NCBI GenBank assembly: GCA_001315925.1 | Contig: BBBF01000010.1 | Location: forward strand, 1 to 47,882 | Direction of reading: 5' to 3' | Source: Thermocladium modestius JCM 10088 | GTDB lineage: Archaea; Thermoproteota; Thermoprotei; Thermoproteales; Thermocladiaceae | DNA: 47,882 nucleotides | Shown: positions 26,960 through 37,816 of the stretch, one piece after another | Layout: each line of letters begins with the position of its first letter | Position numbering within the stretch: the first letter of the stretch is position 1 | The notes under the pieces: model-generated | Seen by the model: the letters and a program-made list of their open reading frames with translations, nothing else | Database searches by the model: none | What the model was told of the DNA's origin: nothing | Program-made: the position numbers and the translations under genes

Positions 26960-28808
26960 ATGGAAAATGATTTGCCGTTCTCGGAGGTAGTCAAGGTGTT
27001 TGAGGCGATAGAGGCCACCACGCAGCGCACAGTAATGGCGAAGCTCCTATCCAGCATCTTCAAGGAGGCGCCGCCCCCCCAAGCCATGGATAAGGTAGTC
27101 TACATACTGCTGGGGGGGCAGCTCCGCCCGGACTGGGAGGGGGGGGTGGAGTTGGGAGTTGGCGAGAAGCTGGCCATGCGCGCCATATCCACAGCCAGCG
27201 GCTTGCCGTTCAAGAAGGTAGAGGAGACTTACAAGAAGCTGGGCGACCTGGGGGGGAGGCTGCTAGGCAGGTGATGTCCATGAAAGGCGCATCCACCATC
27301 CTGGATTACTTCGGGGGGGCTAAGCGGTCCAGGGCATTGACTGTGGGCGAGGTGTATGAATCCTTGATGAACGTTGCCAAGCATCGGGGGGGAGGGGGGG
27401 CCCAGGACGCCAAGGTAAGGCTACTGTCGTCCCTCTTCGCGGCGGCGTCCCCCCCGGACGAGGCCAAGTACATAGCTAGGTTCATAGTGGGCAAGCTGCG
27501 GCTGGGGGTCGCCGACATGACGGTGCTGGACTCGCTGTCCGATGTCTTCAACGTGCCCAAGGAGTCCCTGGAGAAGGCTTATCACGTTCATCCTGATCTG
27601 GGCCACATAGCTAGGCTGCTGGCGGAGAGGGGGGGACGCGATGCATTGGCTGAGCTGCGGGTTACTCCCGGCATCCCGATCCAGCCCATGCTGGCCGAGC
27701 GATTATCCTCATCCAAGGAGATACTGGGCAAGCTGGGGGGGGAATCGCGATCTGCGAGTATAAGTACGATGGGGGGGAGCGGGCGCAGATACACAGGAGG
27801 GGGGGGACTCGGTGAGGATATTCAGCAGGAGGCTGGAGGATATAACCCATGAATATCCCGACGTGGTTGGCTACGTGATGGAGGCGATGGAGTCCAGGGA
27901 CTTCGTAGTGGAGGGCGAGATAGTCACGGTGGATCCGGACACCGGCGAGATCAAGCCGTTCCAGGAATTGATGCATAGGAAGAGGAAGCACGACATAAAG
28001 GAGGCCGTGGAGGAGTACCCCCCCGTGGAGGTTTTTCTATTCGACGCGATATACATGGACGGGGTGGACTTGACGGACCTCCCACTAATAGATAGGAAAA
28101 GGGCCTTGTGGGGGGCGATGAAGCCTCATCCCAAGGTCCACCACGCCACGTGGAGGTTGCTGGACGACCCTGCGGAGACGGATAAATTCTTCCTGGAGGC
28201 TATAAGCAATGACTGCGAGGGTATAATGTGCAAGTCGGTGAAGCGGGACTCCATCTATGAGTTGGGCGCGCGCGGCTGGCTCTGGATAAAGTATAAGCGG
28301 GACTACAAGAGCGAGTTGACGGATACCCTGGATCTAGCCGTGGTGGGGGGGGCATTCTGGGGGGCCGGGGGGGGCGCAGGGCTGGATTGTATGGGGGGGC
28401 ATTGCTGTTGGCGGCGTATGACCCGGACACGGATCAGTTCTACACCGTGGCCAAGGTGGGAAGCGGCTTCACGGATGAGGACCTCAAGAAACTGCCTGAG
28501 ATGCTGGATCAATACAAGCTACCCCCCCACAAGCATCCCAGGGTCGTGTCTAAGATGGAGCCCGACGTCTGGTTCGTGCCCGGGCTGGTTATAGAGGTGA
28601 TAGCGCGGAGATAACGCAGTCGCCCATACATACGTGCTGCATGGATCCCAAGGCAGGCACGGGGCTAGCCATAAGGTTCCCCCCCGATTCACCGGGAGGT
28701 ATAGGACGGATAAGTCCCCCGGAGCAAGCCACCACAGTGAGGGAGGTGATGGAGATGTTCAGGAACCAGAAGAAGATAGGCGAGCAGTCAATCGATGAAT
28801 CGATCTAG
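26960..28808 (+). CDS. lig: ATP-dependent DNA ligase
   Basis: Seals nicks in replication and repair. Leaderless ATG 26960 after gctttttaac. DNA-binding domain: [40 protein letters not shown]. The nucleotidyl-transferase motif I is CEYKYDG(G)ERAQIHR: the Lys is present, and the G7 at 27770-27776 adds a Gly to the invariant KYDGER. Further motifs: DFVVEGEIV (III), [14 protein letters not shown] (IIIa), [19 protein letters not shown] (IV), [14 protein letters not shown] (V). OB domain ends [18 protein letters not shown] at TAG 28806-28808. About 600 residues. Many G runs (27124, 27140, 27251, 27314, 27386, 27393, 27739, 27799, 28345, 28393) and one lost G near 28607 ([16 protein letters not shown]) break it. 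Confidence 0.95.
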
Positions 28809-28882
28809 CCATGGGTTCGTCGCCGTAATAGGGTTGCTGAGAAACGTTAAAAAACCCATGTAATCGCGATCTCTTGATAGAA

Positions 28883-29632
28883 ATGTTTTCGCCACAGATG
28901 GCTGGGTATGATAGGGCTATAACGATATTTAGCCCGGAGGGCGAATTATACCAGGTCAGGTACGCCGGGGAGGCTGTGAAGAGGGGATGGCCACCTTGGG
29001 AATAAAGTGCAAGGGAGGCGTGGTGCTGGCCGCGGAGAAGCGGAAAATGAGTCCCCCTCATAGACCTCTCCAGCATAGATAAGGTATACATGATAGACGA
29101 GCACATCGGCATAGCGCCATCCGGCCTCCACGCGGACGCCAGGATATTGATAGATTACGCCAGGGAGCAGGCCCAGACGTATAGGTTGCTGTTCGATGAA
29201 CCGGCGGAGGTGGAGTACGTCACCAAGAAGATAAGCGATCTGAAGCAGGTGTATACCCAACATGGCGGCGTGAGGCCGTTCGGGGGGGCAGCGTTGATAG
29301 TGGGCGGGGGGGTGGATAGTCACGGGCCAATGCTGTTCCAAACCGATCCGGGCGGCATTTACTTCGGGTACTACGCCACCGCGCTGGGGGGGAATAGTTC
29401 CTCCGCTATACTGGATTACCTGGAGAAGAACTACACGTATGACATGGATATAGGCGAGTGCACTAAGCTCGCCGTTAAGGCGCTTAGCCTTGTGGTGGAG
29501 TCGCTGGAGGTGGATAGGATAGAGATGGGGGGGACGATAGAGACCGCCACTAAGAAGTATAGAAAGCTCAACACTGATGAGATCAAGGCGCTCATAGATA
29601 AGATAAAGGAGGAGCGCGGAAGCACTCAGTAG
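28883..29632 (+). CDS. psmA: Proteasome alpha subunit
   Basis: Outer-ring subunit of the 20S proteasome. ATG 28883, 33 nt after cgttaaaaaac. The start [20 protein letters not shown] carries the alpha-subunit N-terminal [14 protein letters not shown] box; [20 protein letters not shown] and [20 protein letters not shown] follow, then [20 protein letters not shown] and the charged end [14 protein letters not shown]. Breaks: the G4 near 28983 seems one G short, and C5 at 29052-29056 has one too many. +3 glycines at 29282, 29307, 29385 and 29526. About 245 residues. In many archaea psmA starts the SBDS/exosome operon; here it stands alone behind lig. Confidence 0.95.
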
Positions 29633-29790
29633 GCACGTTATTCTTTCAATAAAGGTCAGCGTTTTGTTTTTCTCGTTCTTTGAGGCCATCGGCGGATTTC
29701 GGCGACGGCTTTGTTGGTGAACGGCGTTTCCCGATTAATTAGGGGGGGCTATGTATGGCTTCCTCCTCGCGGGTTCGAGGCCTTACGAAA

Positions 29791-29800
29791 CATTTATAAA
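29791..29800 (+). promoter_or_regulatory. TATA box of the helicase gene
   Basis: catttataaa, centred about 20 nt before a GTG at 29815, indicating a leaderless start there. Confidence 0.55.
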
Positions 29801-29814
29801 ACGCATAACGATGA

Positions 29815-31009
29815 GTGGTCAAGTTTGATGGAAAGATGTTCCAATCACTACGTTCGGAATTGGCTAATGCCTTGCTTGATGCAGGCTTCAAAGAACCAAC
29901 GGAGATTCAAAGCGCATCTCTGCCTCGCCTAATGAGGGGCGGGGGACGCGGTGCTGAGGGCGAGGACCGGGAGCGGCAAGACCGCTGCCTACCTCCTCCC
30001 CCCCATAATGAACTCCGTTGAGGGGCGGACAGGCGAGGTCCTGGTGCTGGCGCCAACCAGGGAATTGATCAGGCAAATAGCGGATCAATTCGACGCGTTT
30101 AACAAGTACCTGGGCTACGGGAAGGTCCTTGTTTACGGAGGCGTCGGGTACCAGGGGGGGCAGGAGAGGGGGGGCTTGCGGTCCGCCACGTTCATTTTCG
30201 CCACCCCAGGCAGGATGCTCGACATGGTGAGGAGGGGCAGCGTTGACTTGGGCAGGGTTAGGTTCCTCGTGATAGATGAGGTGGATAGGATGTTGGATAT
30301 GGGTTTCATAGACGACGTGAAGACAATACTATCCCTTTCCGCCAATAGGAGGCAGACAGTGATGGCCTCCGCCACGGTTCCCCCCCGGAGGTTAAGTCAT
30401 TGATAAAGAGCTTCATGCCGGGCGCCGCGTTCATAGGCGTGGGGGATGAGTACGACGTGCCCCAGATAGAGCAGGTGGTTTACGTGGTGTCGGGGGGACT
30501 GGGACGAGAAGATGGACCTAGTAGTGAAGGAAATTAATGGAAAGACCATAATATTCACTAACACCAGGAAAAGGGCGGACGCGCTTCATAGGCAGTTGAG
30601 GAGGAGATTAAGCGGCGTGTTCTACACCCACGGCGGGGTGGATCAACGCGTGAGGGAGAGGGTGATGGATGAGTTCAGGGAGAGAGGTAAGGTGCTGATA
30701 GCCACGGATCTCGTGTCCAGGGGGGGAATAGATATACTTGATGTGAATACTATAATAAACTTCGACGTGCCCCAAGATCCCGAGACGTACATACATAGAA
30801 TAGGCAGGACCGCCAGGCTGAATAGGGGGGGAGGAAGGGCGGTGACGCTTGCCACGGATGACGACGTCGATATAGTGATCAGAGCCGCTCAAATGACCAA
30901 GACAAGGCCGGTGATCAATAGGATCAGCCACGGAGGTCCGCGCGTCATGAGGCGAAGAGCCGTGAATGGAGTTAATCCCCCCCTCCCCCCCTTCAAGATT
31001 GATCATTGA
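29815..31009 (+). CDS. DEAD-box-type RNA helicase
   Basis: ATP-driven RNA unwinding. Order of motifs: FKEPTEIQSASLPRL (Q motif), ARTGSGKTAAYLLP (I), VLVLAPTRELIRQIADQF (Ia), FATPGRMLDMV (Ib), FLVIDEVDRMLDMGFID (II, as DEVD rather than DEAD), MASATVP (III), TIIFTNTRKRADAL (IV), VLIATDLVSRG-IDI (V) and TYIHRIGRTARL (VI). Start GTG 29815 by the TATA box. Breaks at G6 29938-29944, C8 29997-30004, C7 30380-30386, G6 30492-30497 and, at the end, C7 runs 30977-30990 whose correction would alter the last residues. About 390 residues, core helicase with a short basic tail (RRRAVNGVN). Confidence 0.9.
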
Positions 31010-31051
31010 TGGGGGCGGACGCGCTCGCAGCATGAGGCACCGATCCGTTGA

Positions 31052-31440
31052 GTGAATCCTCGCATTGCTCGTGACCGCGTTGAGCTGAAAGATACGATTA
31101 GATGGCTTGCCGCCATGGGCTTGAGGCCTACTATTAATTCGGTGAGGGCCTGGGCTGGAAAATAGCTGGGAAGCCCCCCCATCAATGCCCTGCTGTGGTC
31201 ATGCATTTCTACAGCTACCTAGGCGCTCGAGGTTAATGAGGTAATTAATGTGGTTGAGGGGGGGCTGGGGGGGAGATCTTAATCTGCAATCCTGGGAGCT
31301 GCGCTTTGTCCTGGACGCGGTTGGCTTTGTCATGGCGATCACAATGCCTCCCTCATCATGCCTGGGAGGAGCTGAGTGGCCCTCGTTGCTTCCCGGAAGT
31401 GAGGAACGTGGCGGCGCGTTTAAGTGGGAAGCAACCTAAT
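31052..31440 (+). pseudogene. Degenerate open frame, unrecognised
   Basis: The 31010-31486 interval has no intact gene. A frame starting GTG 31052 reads VNPRIARDRVELKDTIRWLA, MGLRPTINSVRAWAGK, then, with one added A at 31157-31160, IAGKPPINALLWSCIS and a later stretch NVVEGG, LQSWELRFVLDAVGFVMAIT. The amino-acid usage looks protein-like, but stops and frame changes occur away from G/C runs. It may be a decayed gene of about 120-130 codons. Alternatively these are chance frames. The G8 and G11 runs at 31443-31463 close the interval. Confidence 0.25.
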
Positions 31441-31486
31441 TCGGGGGGGGAAGGGGGGGGGGGTAGTCGCTCATTGCTGGGCTTCC

Positions 31487-32043
31487 TCAATTAGACTGGC
31501 TTCTCTGTTTCTTCCTGAAATCGCCGAGGCAATTACTGCAGCAAAAATAATAAGTCCTGTTATGATACCTAGCGGTGAGCGGTTCTCCCTTTATCAACCC
31601 CCACAGTAATCGCAGTGCAGCTCGCTTGGGGGGGTGATGCTGGTTGAGTCGCGTCTCCACATCCTTTTATTAGATATGAAAAATTGAGTCTGCGATGCTC
31701 CGTTTTCCTTGATTAGAAACTCCAATTCGTTCATATCGGCGACCTTGGCTACTCCCAGGAATTTACCATCTATCAACTCGTATACTTCATTAAAGCGATC
31801 CAGCTTTGTGGGTTTCTCGTTCATTATCAAGGCCACGATGCTGCCCCCCCCGCTATACTCCTCGCTCACCTCCACGGTGAACCTCCTTATCACGCCACGC
31901 CTTACTAGACCCCCCCTTATTACCTTGGATACGGTGTTGCGCGATAAGCCAAGCTTCTTCGCCAAGCGAGCGGTGGGCTCTCTTGAATCGTGGATAAGCT
32001 CATTTAATACCCTGTACTCCACCTCGCTTAGTCCCTCAGGCAT
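31487..32043 (-). CDS. copR: Lrp-like copper-responsive regulator with C-terminal TRASH domain (CopR/CopT type)
   Basis: DNA-binding helix-turn-helix at the start (MPEGLSEVEYRVLNELIHDS, then TARLAKKLGLSRNTVSKVIR), a ligand-like middle (YELIDGKFLGVAKVADMNEL) and, after the C5 at 31600-31604 is corrected, a full TRASH metal-binding domain: LHCDYCGLIKGEPLTARYHN then YYFCCSNCLGDF, with the C-x2-C and C-x2-C ligands. It ends RKKQRSQSN at TGA 31487-31489, about 185 residues. As given, the first frame stops just after CDYCGG. Divergent from the TRASH chaperone and CopA genes, with which it shares a promoter region; this is the arrangement of the archaeal cop loci. Leaderless: its TATA (tttttaact, 32065-32073) is 26 nt away. 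Confidence 0.85.
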
Positions 32044-32072
32044 GTATCTCCAAAGCGGGGACGAGTTAAAAA

Positions 32073-32111
32073 CACTCTGCTAAGCTTTATATGAATCGAG
32101 AGAGCAGAGTG
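32073..32111. promoter_or_regulatory. Inverted-repeat operator in the cop divergent promoter
   Basis: CACTCTGCT at 32073-32081 and its exact inverse AGCAGAGTG at 32103-32111, 21 bp apart, enclose the TATA box ctttatat (32085-32092) of the copM-copA transcript; the left arm also touches the upstream edge of the copR TATA box. One dimeric regulator could thus control both directions. CopR is the obvious candidate; binding is inferred. Confidence 0.6.
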
Positions 32112-32152
32112 CGCTAAGAAAGAGATATCTAACGCCGTGCATCCGGCTCATT

Positions 32153-32326
32153 ATGGAGCACGCGGGAAATAGGGATCCGGTCTGCGGCATGATGGTGGAG
32201 TCGACAACTCGATTCAAATCGCTTTTCAGGGGAAGAGTGTATTATTTCTGCTCCGAGTCCTGTAAGCGCAAGTTCGACTCGAACCCGGAGAAGTACCTGA
32301 GCGGGAACATTGAGCCCATGCAGTGA
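32153..32326 (+). CDS. copM: TRASH/YHS-domain metal chaperone (CopM-like)
   Basis: 57-residue protein: MEHAGNRDPVCGMMVESTTR, then FRGRVYYFCSESCKRKFDSN, PEKYLSGNIEPMQ. This is a single TRASH (YHS-type) module with Cys of DPVCGM and the CSESC pair as metal ligands, and the aromatic YYF before them. In characterised archaeal copper loci a protein of this kind hands copper to the CopA exporter. ATG 32153; ends at 32326, 20 bp before copA. No frame damage. Confidence 0.82.
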   Translation: MEHAGNRDPVCGMMVESTTRFKSLFRGRVYYFCSESCKRKFDSNPEKYLSGNIEPMQ

Positions 32327-32345
32327 TGGTAGGGCGGTAATCGAG

Positions 32346-34788
32346 ATGAACGTTGATTTGCCTGAGGTTAAGGTGAAGCTGAGCGGGGGGGAGCGGGGGG
32401 GCCGTGAGGTCTCGTTCAGGATAATAGGAATGCATTGTGCATCCTGCAGCTTAACTGTTCAGAAAGCCATGAGGTCGGTGAGGGGGGGGTATTATCGGCG
32501 GACGTCAGCGCCGCCTCAAATGAGGCTCGCGTGGTGGTAGGCGAGGAATTCGACAGGGGCGAGTTGTTGAAGGCAGTTCAAGCGGTTGGGTACGATATAT
32601 ACAGGGAGGATGCCGTTATATCGCTCAGGCGTCTGGAGGCCGACGATGCTAGACTGATAGAGACAGCGGCGTCGAGGATGGACGGGGGGGTATTCAAGGC
32701 TAGAGTTAACTTGGGTCTCAACCAGGTGCTGGTTACTTATAATCCCCCCCTCGAGGTGGAGCCAAGAGAGCTGGCCGAGGAGTTGAGGAGGATGGGGGGG
32801 CTGGATGTGGTGGCCGTGTCCAGCTATGATGAGGCGGACATCGATGAGAAGGCTGCCTTGATTGATCTAAACGATATACGGACTAGGCTGATGATCGCGC
32901 TGCCCCCCCTGACCGCCGCACTGTTCGTGGCTGCATCGTTGAATTACCTGGGCGTGCTTGGGAATGAACTGTACAACTTGGTGGGATTTATGCTTGCCAC
33001 CCCGATTCAGTTCTACTCCGGGTGGAGATTCATGAGGGGGGTGCCGCATTCGCGTTGCGGCACGGCGCGGCCAACATGGATGTTCTGGTCACCCTTGGTT
33101 CCCTCAGCGCTTACTTCCTCAGCATATACTTGCTTGCCCGCTCCCTCGCCTCAGCAACGTTCTTCGACTCGTCGGCCATCATAACGTTCATATTGATTGG
33201 GAAATACGTGGAGGCTAGGATGAGGTGGAAGGCCCACGAATCGATTGGGAAGCTGGGTTCATCGCGACTAACTGCTAGGCTAGTGGATGGCAGGGAGATA
33301 CCCGTGGTGGACGTGAGGCCGGGGGGGGATGAGGTGGTTGTGGCCGCCGGCGAGGCCGTGCCGGTGGACGGTGTAATAGATCAAGGAGAGGGCTTGATTG
33401 ATGAATCGGCTATAAGCGGTGAATCGACGCCGGTGAGGAGGGGAATCGGCGATGCGTGATCGGCGGATCCAAGTTGCTGAACGGCTACTTAGTTATCAGG
33501 GCCACCAGGACCGGTAAGTATTCATTTATGTCTCAGATGCTGAAATTGGTGAGGCAGGCCCAATCATCTCGCCTACCCATTCAGTCCATTATAGATGAGA
33601 TATCCGGCTACTTCTCGTGGGCCATCATTTCGGTGGCTGTAATCACGTTAATCACGTGGCTATTCATCATGCGCGTCACATTGCCTGTTGCAGTGATATA
33701 CATGGCCTCCGTTCTGGTGGTGGCCTGTCCATGCGCTCTTGGACTGGCCACGCCGCTCAGCATAATGGTAAGTATGGGTCGGTCTGCATCGCTGGGCATA
33801 CTGATCAGAAATGCGGAGGCGATTGAGAGAATGCCGCGGGTTAAGGTCATGGTTCTTGACAAGACGGGCACGCTCACCACAGGCAAGCCGGCGGTTAGCT
33901 ACGTATACGACGTGCGCGGCGGCGTGGATGTCATAAAGTGGGCGGCGTCGGCGGAGACCGCCTCCAATCACCCAATCGCCGCCGCCATAATTGCGGAGGC
34001 CAGGAGGCTGGGCTTAGAGGTCCGCAGGCCTGCATCTGTGGACGTGGTGGATGGGGGGGCATTGTAGCAAGCATAGATGGAAATACAGTGGCGGTGGGGG
34101 GGAATGAGAGGGTGGTAAAGGGCATGGGACTGGAACTGCCGCCTCGGGTGGAGGCGATGGCCAAGGGGGGGAGGCTGGGGGGGACCTTGGTTTACGTGAT
34201 TCTGAATGGCGAGTTGCTGGGATTCATAGAGCTGAGGGACTCAATAAGGCCGGAGGCACGCGAATTGATTGACTGGTTGAGGAGAAATGGAATTAAGCCA
34301 ATAATGGTGACTGGGGGGGACTCCGAGGGGGGCCGGCGCGAAGCGTGGCCAGCGAGTTGGGCATTGAGGAGTTCTACAGCGGCGTGATGCCGGCGGAGAA
34401 GGGAGACTTAATTCATGAGCTGAGGAGGAGCTTATCGAATGGATTTCTAGCCATGGTTGGGGGGGACGGCACCAATGATGCTCCGGCGCTTGGAACGGCC
34501 GACGTCGGCATAGCCATGGGAAGCGGAACCGATATAGCCAAGGAGGCCGGCGACGTAATACTGGTGAGAAACGACTTGAGGCAGATAATTAGGCTCCACC
34601 ATATTGCTAGGAAGACAATGTCCAACATAAAGTTTAACATAGCATATGCCTTCATCTACAACGCCGCACTGATACCGTTGGCCGCCGGCGTGCTCGGCAT
34701 AATGATCAGGCCAGAATTCGCATCGATAGCGATGGCAATGAGCAGCATATCGGTGACGCTCAACTCGCTGAGGCTTATGCGCGCTTGA
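32346..34788 (+). CDS. copA: Copper-exporting P1B-type ATPase CopA (frame-broken)
   Basis: N-terminal heavy-metal-binding domain with [15 protein letters not shown], a second divergent domain ([19 protein letters not shown]) lacking the Cys pair, then eight helices. Signatures: [26 protein letters not shown] (A domain), [15 protein letters not shown] with the transport [18 protein letters not shown] with the phosphorylated Asp, [12 protein letters not shown] (HP motif), and MVG(G)DGTNDAPAL, where a G7 inserts a Gly in an invariant motif. Breaks at G8 32485, G7 33036, 33443 (one base lost), 34053 and 34315-34331. About 790 residues. CPC plus the cop neighbours point to Cu(I) export. Confidence 0.94.
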
Positions 34789-35000
34789 TGAGTCACTGTG
34801 AGATAAGGCAATTGCCCGCTCATCCTTACACCTCAACCCGCTCATTGCGAATTATGATTCCTCAACGCATTGATTGACAGCACATGGAGGCGGGAGCTAA
34901 TTCATCGATTAAATGCATCGCCAGCATTCCCGCCCTGTTTAATCGATGCATTGCCTCTGGCTCAACCTCGACGTGGGAGGGGGGGATTCCAAGGGGCTTA

Positions 35001-35009
35001 ACTTTAAAA
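35001..35009 (+). promoter_or_regulatory. TATA box of the hexokinase gene
   Basis: actttaaaa, centred 26 nt before ATG 35031. The 34789-35000 gap after copA shows no gene. Confidence 0.55.
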
Positions 35010-35030
35010 CCGCCGTTGGATCTTCAATGC

Positions 35031-36034
35031 ATGGCTCTGGCCCTGGGAGTTGACATAGGTGCATCATTCATAAGGGTTGGCGTGATAGACAGGGATGGCC
35101 GCGTCTTGACTAAGGAGCGGGTGCCCGTGCCCCCTGAGGGGGGGGATGAGAATACAATGGCTGATCTGATAACGGGATCCATTAGAAACAAGCTGCCGAA
35201 GGAGCAGGTGGAGGCATCTATTGCGGTGGGGATCGGATCGATTGGTCCGCTGGATTTGAGGAGCGGCAACGTTATTATAGCGCCTAATCTAAAGTGGCGC
35301 ATCAAGAAGTTCAAGGTGGTGGAGCCAATACGGCGGGCGTTGGGCAAGCAAGTCATCCTCTGCAACGATGCCGCTGCAGCGGCGTGGGGGGAGCATGTGT
35401 TCGGCGATGGACGCGGCGTGGATAACATGGTGTATATAACGCTATCAACTGGAATAGGGGGGCGGGCGTCATAGTTGACGGTAATTTATTGATGGGCAAG
35501 GACGGCAATGCTCACGAGGTCGGCCACTTCGTGGTGGATGCTGAGCTGGGCATAAAGTGCGGCTGCGGCGGGGGGGGTGGGGGGGCATTGGGAAGCCGTG
35601 GCCAGCGGGGGGGGAAACATGCCCAGGAGCATTTCCCTATTCGCGCAGAAGAGGTACGCCGGCCCACATACGGAGCTCTACAGGAGAGCGGTGTCCGGCC
35701 CCCCTCCTTCCGCCCAGGAGATATTTAGATACGCAAAGGAGGGGGGGATGACTTCGCCGTGCAGTACGTGGATTACATCTCCGAGGTGCACGCCATGGGC
35801 ATGGCCAACATAGTGAATTCCTATGATCCTGAATTAATAGTGCTGGGCGGAAGCGTGATCCTAAACAACAGCGACTTATTGATGCCCAGCATTATTGAAA
35901 AAATGAAGAAGTACGCAGCCAATAGATTGCCCGAGATCAAATTGACCAGGTTCGGCGATGATATAGGCATAATAGGTGCCGCCGCGTTGGTTCACGACGT
36001 TCCCAGCACGTTGAGGAAATTCTTGGTGGGCTAG
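35031..36034 (+). CDS. ROK-family hexokinase/glucokinase (frame-broken)
   Basis: ATP-dependent sugar kinase. MALALGVDIGASFIRVGVID is the phosphate-1 motif; AVGIGSIGPLDLRSGNVIIA, CNDAAAAAWGEHVFGDGRGV (catalytic Asp), YITLSTGIGAGVIVDG (phosphate-2), GNAHEVGHFVVD (ROK sugar/zinc motif) and IKCGCGGLGHWEA (zinc-binding Cys) follow, then MANIVNSYDPELIVLGGSVI. Breaks at G6 35457-35462, G8-G6 35571-35586, G8 35608, C6-C7 near 35700 and G7 35742. About 325 residues. Crenarchaeal ROK hexokinases of this kind have broad hexose specificity, feeding the modified EMP route, which agrees with apgM in the same window. Confidence 0.88.
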
Positions 36035-36338
36035 CGCAAATAGATATAACTGCATGCTTGCTGAGCAACGTGACCCATCGCCGCCCCCCCTCGCTTGCTC
36101 CTGCCGAGCGATCTGGGGATAACTGGAAACGGTTAACAATGAAGCGCCTGGAACTAAAGGTGTTTCCGCTCGAGCAGCTCAATAATTCAATCGACGTGAC
36201 GAGCAACCTAAGGCTTAGCTAGGATTAGGCGTTGGGGGGGCGATTAACGGAGGAGCTGCTCATGCATCTACCCGTCGATGCAGCGGCGTTGGGTCGCCGG
36301 CGGCAGTGATTTTAAGCCTGGCCGTTGGCGATGCAGCA
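36035..36338. other. Intergenic stretch without a clear gene
   Basis: Between hexokinase and cbiA. A 27-codon frame at 36139-36222 (MKRLELKVFPLEQLNNSIDV) is the only protein-like piece; it has no family and no clear promoter. The TATA box of cbiA (gattttaag) is at 36308-36315. No RNA structure was recognised. Confidence 0.3.
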
Positions 36339-37705
36339 ATGCATTTCCCTAGGGCAGTCGTAGCGGGGGGGTCAGCAGCGGCGTTGGGAAGACGATGGTG
36401 AGCACCGGAATAATGGCTGCATTATCCAAGAAATACGTGGTTCAGCCATTCAAGGTGGGTCCCGACTTCATTGATATAACTTTCCATAAATCGGCCACGG
36501 GTCGTCCATCCATTAATCTTGATGTTTGGCTCATGGGAAGTGACGGGGTTATTTCTTCGTTTGTGAGGAGCGCACCCGCTGCGGGCATCTCGATAATAGA
36601 GGGAGTGATGGGCCTGTTCGATGGGGAATTGTCGGGCAACAGCACGATGGGGGGGGTGGCAAGGTTGCTTTCAGCGCCCGTAATATTAGTGTTGGATTGC
36701 AGCGCCATGGGGGAAACAGCAGGTGCCGTCGTGAGGGGGTTCAGGGACGTGATTAGGGGGGGGTCATATTGAACAATACATCATCTAAGTCCCACTGCGA
36801 CATGTGTAGGTGGGGGGGGTGGAGCAACTGGCGGGGGGGGTCAAGGTGCTTGGCTGCGTTCCACGTGATCCAGCGGTTACAGTGCCGGAGAGGCATTTGG
36901 GGGGGCTTAGAATGGCTCATGAAGTGCCGCCGGGCTTCATTAAGGGGGGGCTGGCGAAGCTCGTGGAGGATAACGTGGACCTGGATGAATTGGTCAGGAT
37001 AGCCTATGAGTCGCCCGAGATCAATGCGGCTCCCGACGGCGCGGATCGCGTGACTATAACGGATTCTGCGGCTTATATAGCGTTCGATTCGGCGTTTAAT
37101 TTCTATTACCAGGAAAACATAGATGCGCTGGAGAGGGCTGGGTTTAGGGTGAGGTTTTTCAGCCCCCCCACCGCGGGGGGGGACGTCTACGGGAGCGATG
37201 CTGGCCTAGTGATCTTCGGCGGCGGCTATCCGGAGCTGTTCTTAGACGAGTTGGCCGGAAACCAGGCTTTGATGAATGCATTGCGCCGGGACTCCGCGGC
37301 TGGCCTGCCCATATATGCGGAGTGCGGTGGATTGATGTACCTTTCCAAGTACATAGATAACGGCGGGAAGCGTGTCAATATGGTCGGCCTCTTTGATGTT
37401 GGGATAGAAATGGGGAGGCGATTAACGCTGGGCTATACCGTGCTGGAGGCGACGAGGGATTCATTGATTGCGGCAAGGGGGGGAGGTGAGTTGAGGGGGG
37501 GCATGAGTTTCACTACTCGAGCCCATTATTGCTGGGCCCAGCGGAATTCGCCTACGTAGTTCGCCGGGGGGGCAAGGGGGGGATTGATGGGTTTGATGGA
37601 TTGATCAGTCATAACACGCTTGCGCAATACTCTCACCTCATCCTTGCCCGGAGCGGCTCCATTGATCGCCTGGCCAACATTAGTAATTCATATAATAGGA
37701 AATAA
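36339..37705 (+). CDS. cbiA: Cobyrinate a,c-diamide synthase (frame-broken)
   Basis: Glutamine-dependent amidation in cobalamin synthesis. [18 protein letters not shown] (P-loop, after correcting G7 at 36364-36370), [27 protein letters not shown] (substrate motif), [35 protein letters not shown]. The C-terminal glutaminase domain shows [20 protein letters not shown] and [15 protein letters not shown] with the nucleophile Cys, then a frame-broken end ([11 protein letters not shown] with the catalytic His, [22 protein letters not shown] 37703-37705). About 445 residues. Breaks at G7 36757, G7-G8 36812-36840, G6 37565-37583. It supplies corrin for B12 enzymes such as the B12-type radical SAM protein at 24.5-26 kb. 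Confidence 0.88.
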
Positions 37706-37800
37706 TTAAATGGTATGAATGTTAATTAATCCATTATTTTTTGTATTCTATCTATGTAATGCTTCTTTAATAATTAATTAACTGCATAATCTTCTCTTTA

Positions 37801-37816
37801 TTCGTTAATTAACGAA
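37801..37816. promoter_or_regulatory. Perfect 16-bp palindrome upstream of gdhA
   Basis: TTCGTTAATTAACGAA is identical to its reverse complement. It lies 7 bp before the TATA-like gtttaaaaa (37823-37831) that serves the downstream gene, i.e. over or next to the BRE. A dimeric regulator such as an Lrp/AsnC protein is a likely ligand (inferred). Confidence 0.6.

Noticed and set aside
33608..33971. Minus-strand frames opposite copA
   Set aside because: Mirror frames of the helices around the CPC motif; the plus strand carries all P-type ATPase signatures.
34884..35030. N-terminal extension of the hexokinase back to 34884
   Set aside because: The TATA box at 35001-35009 and the conserved family start place initiation at 35031.
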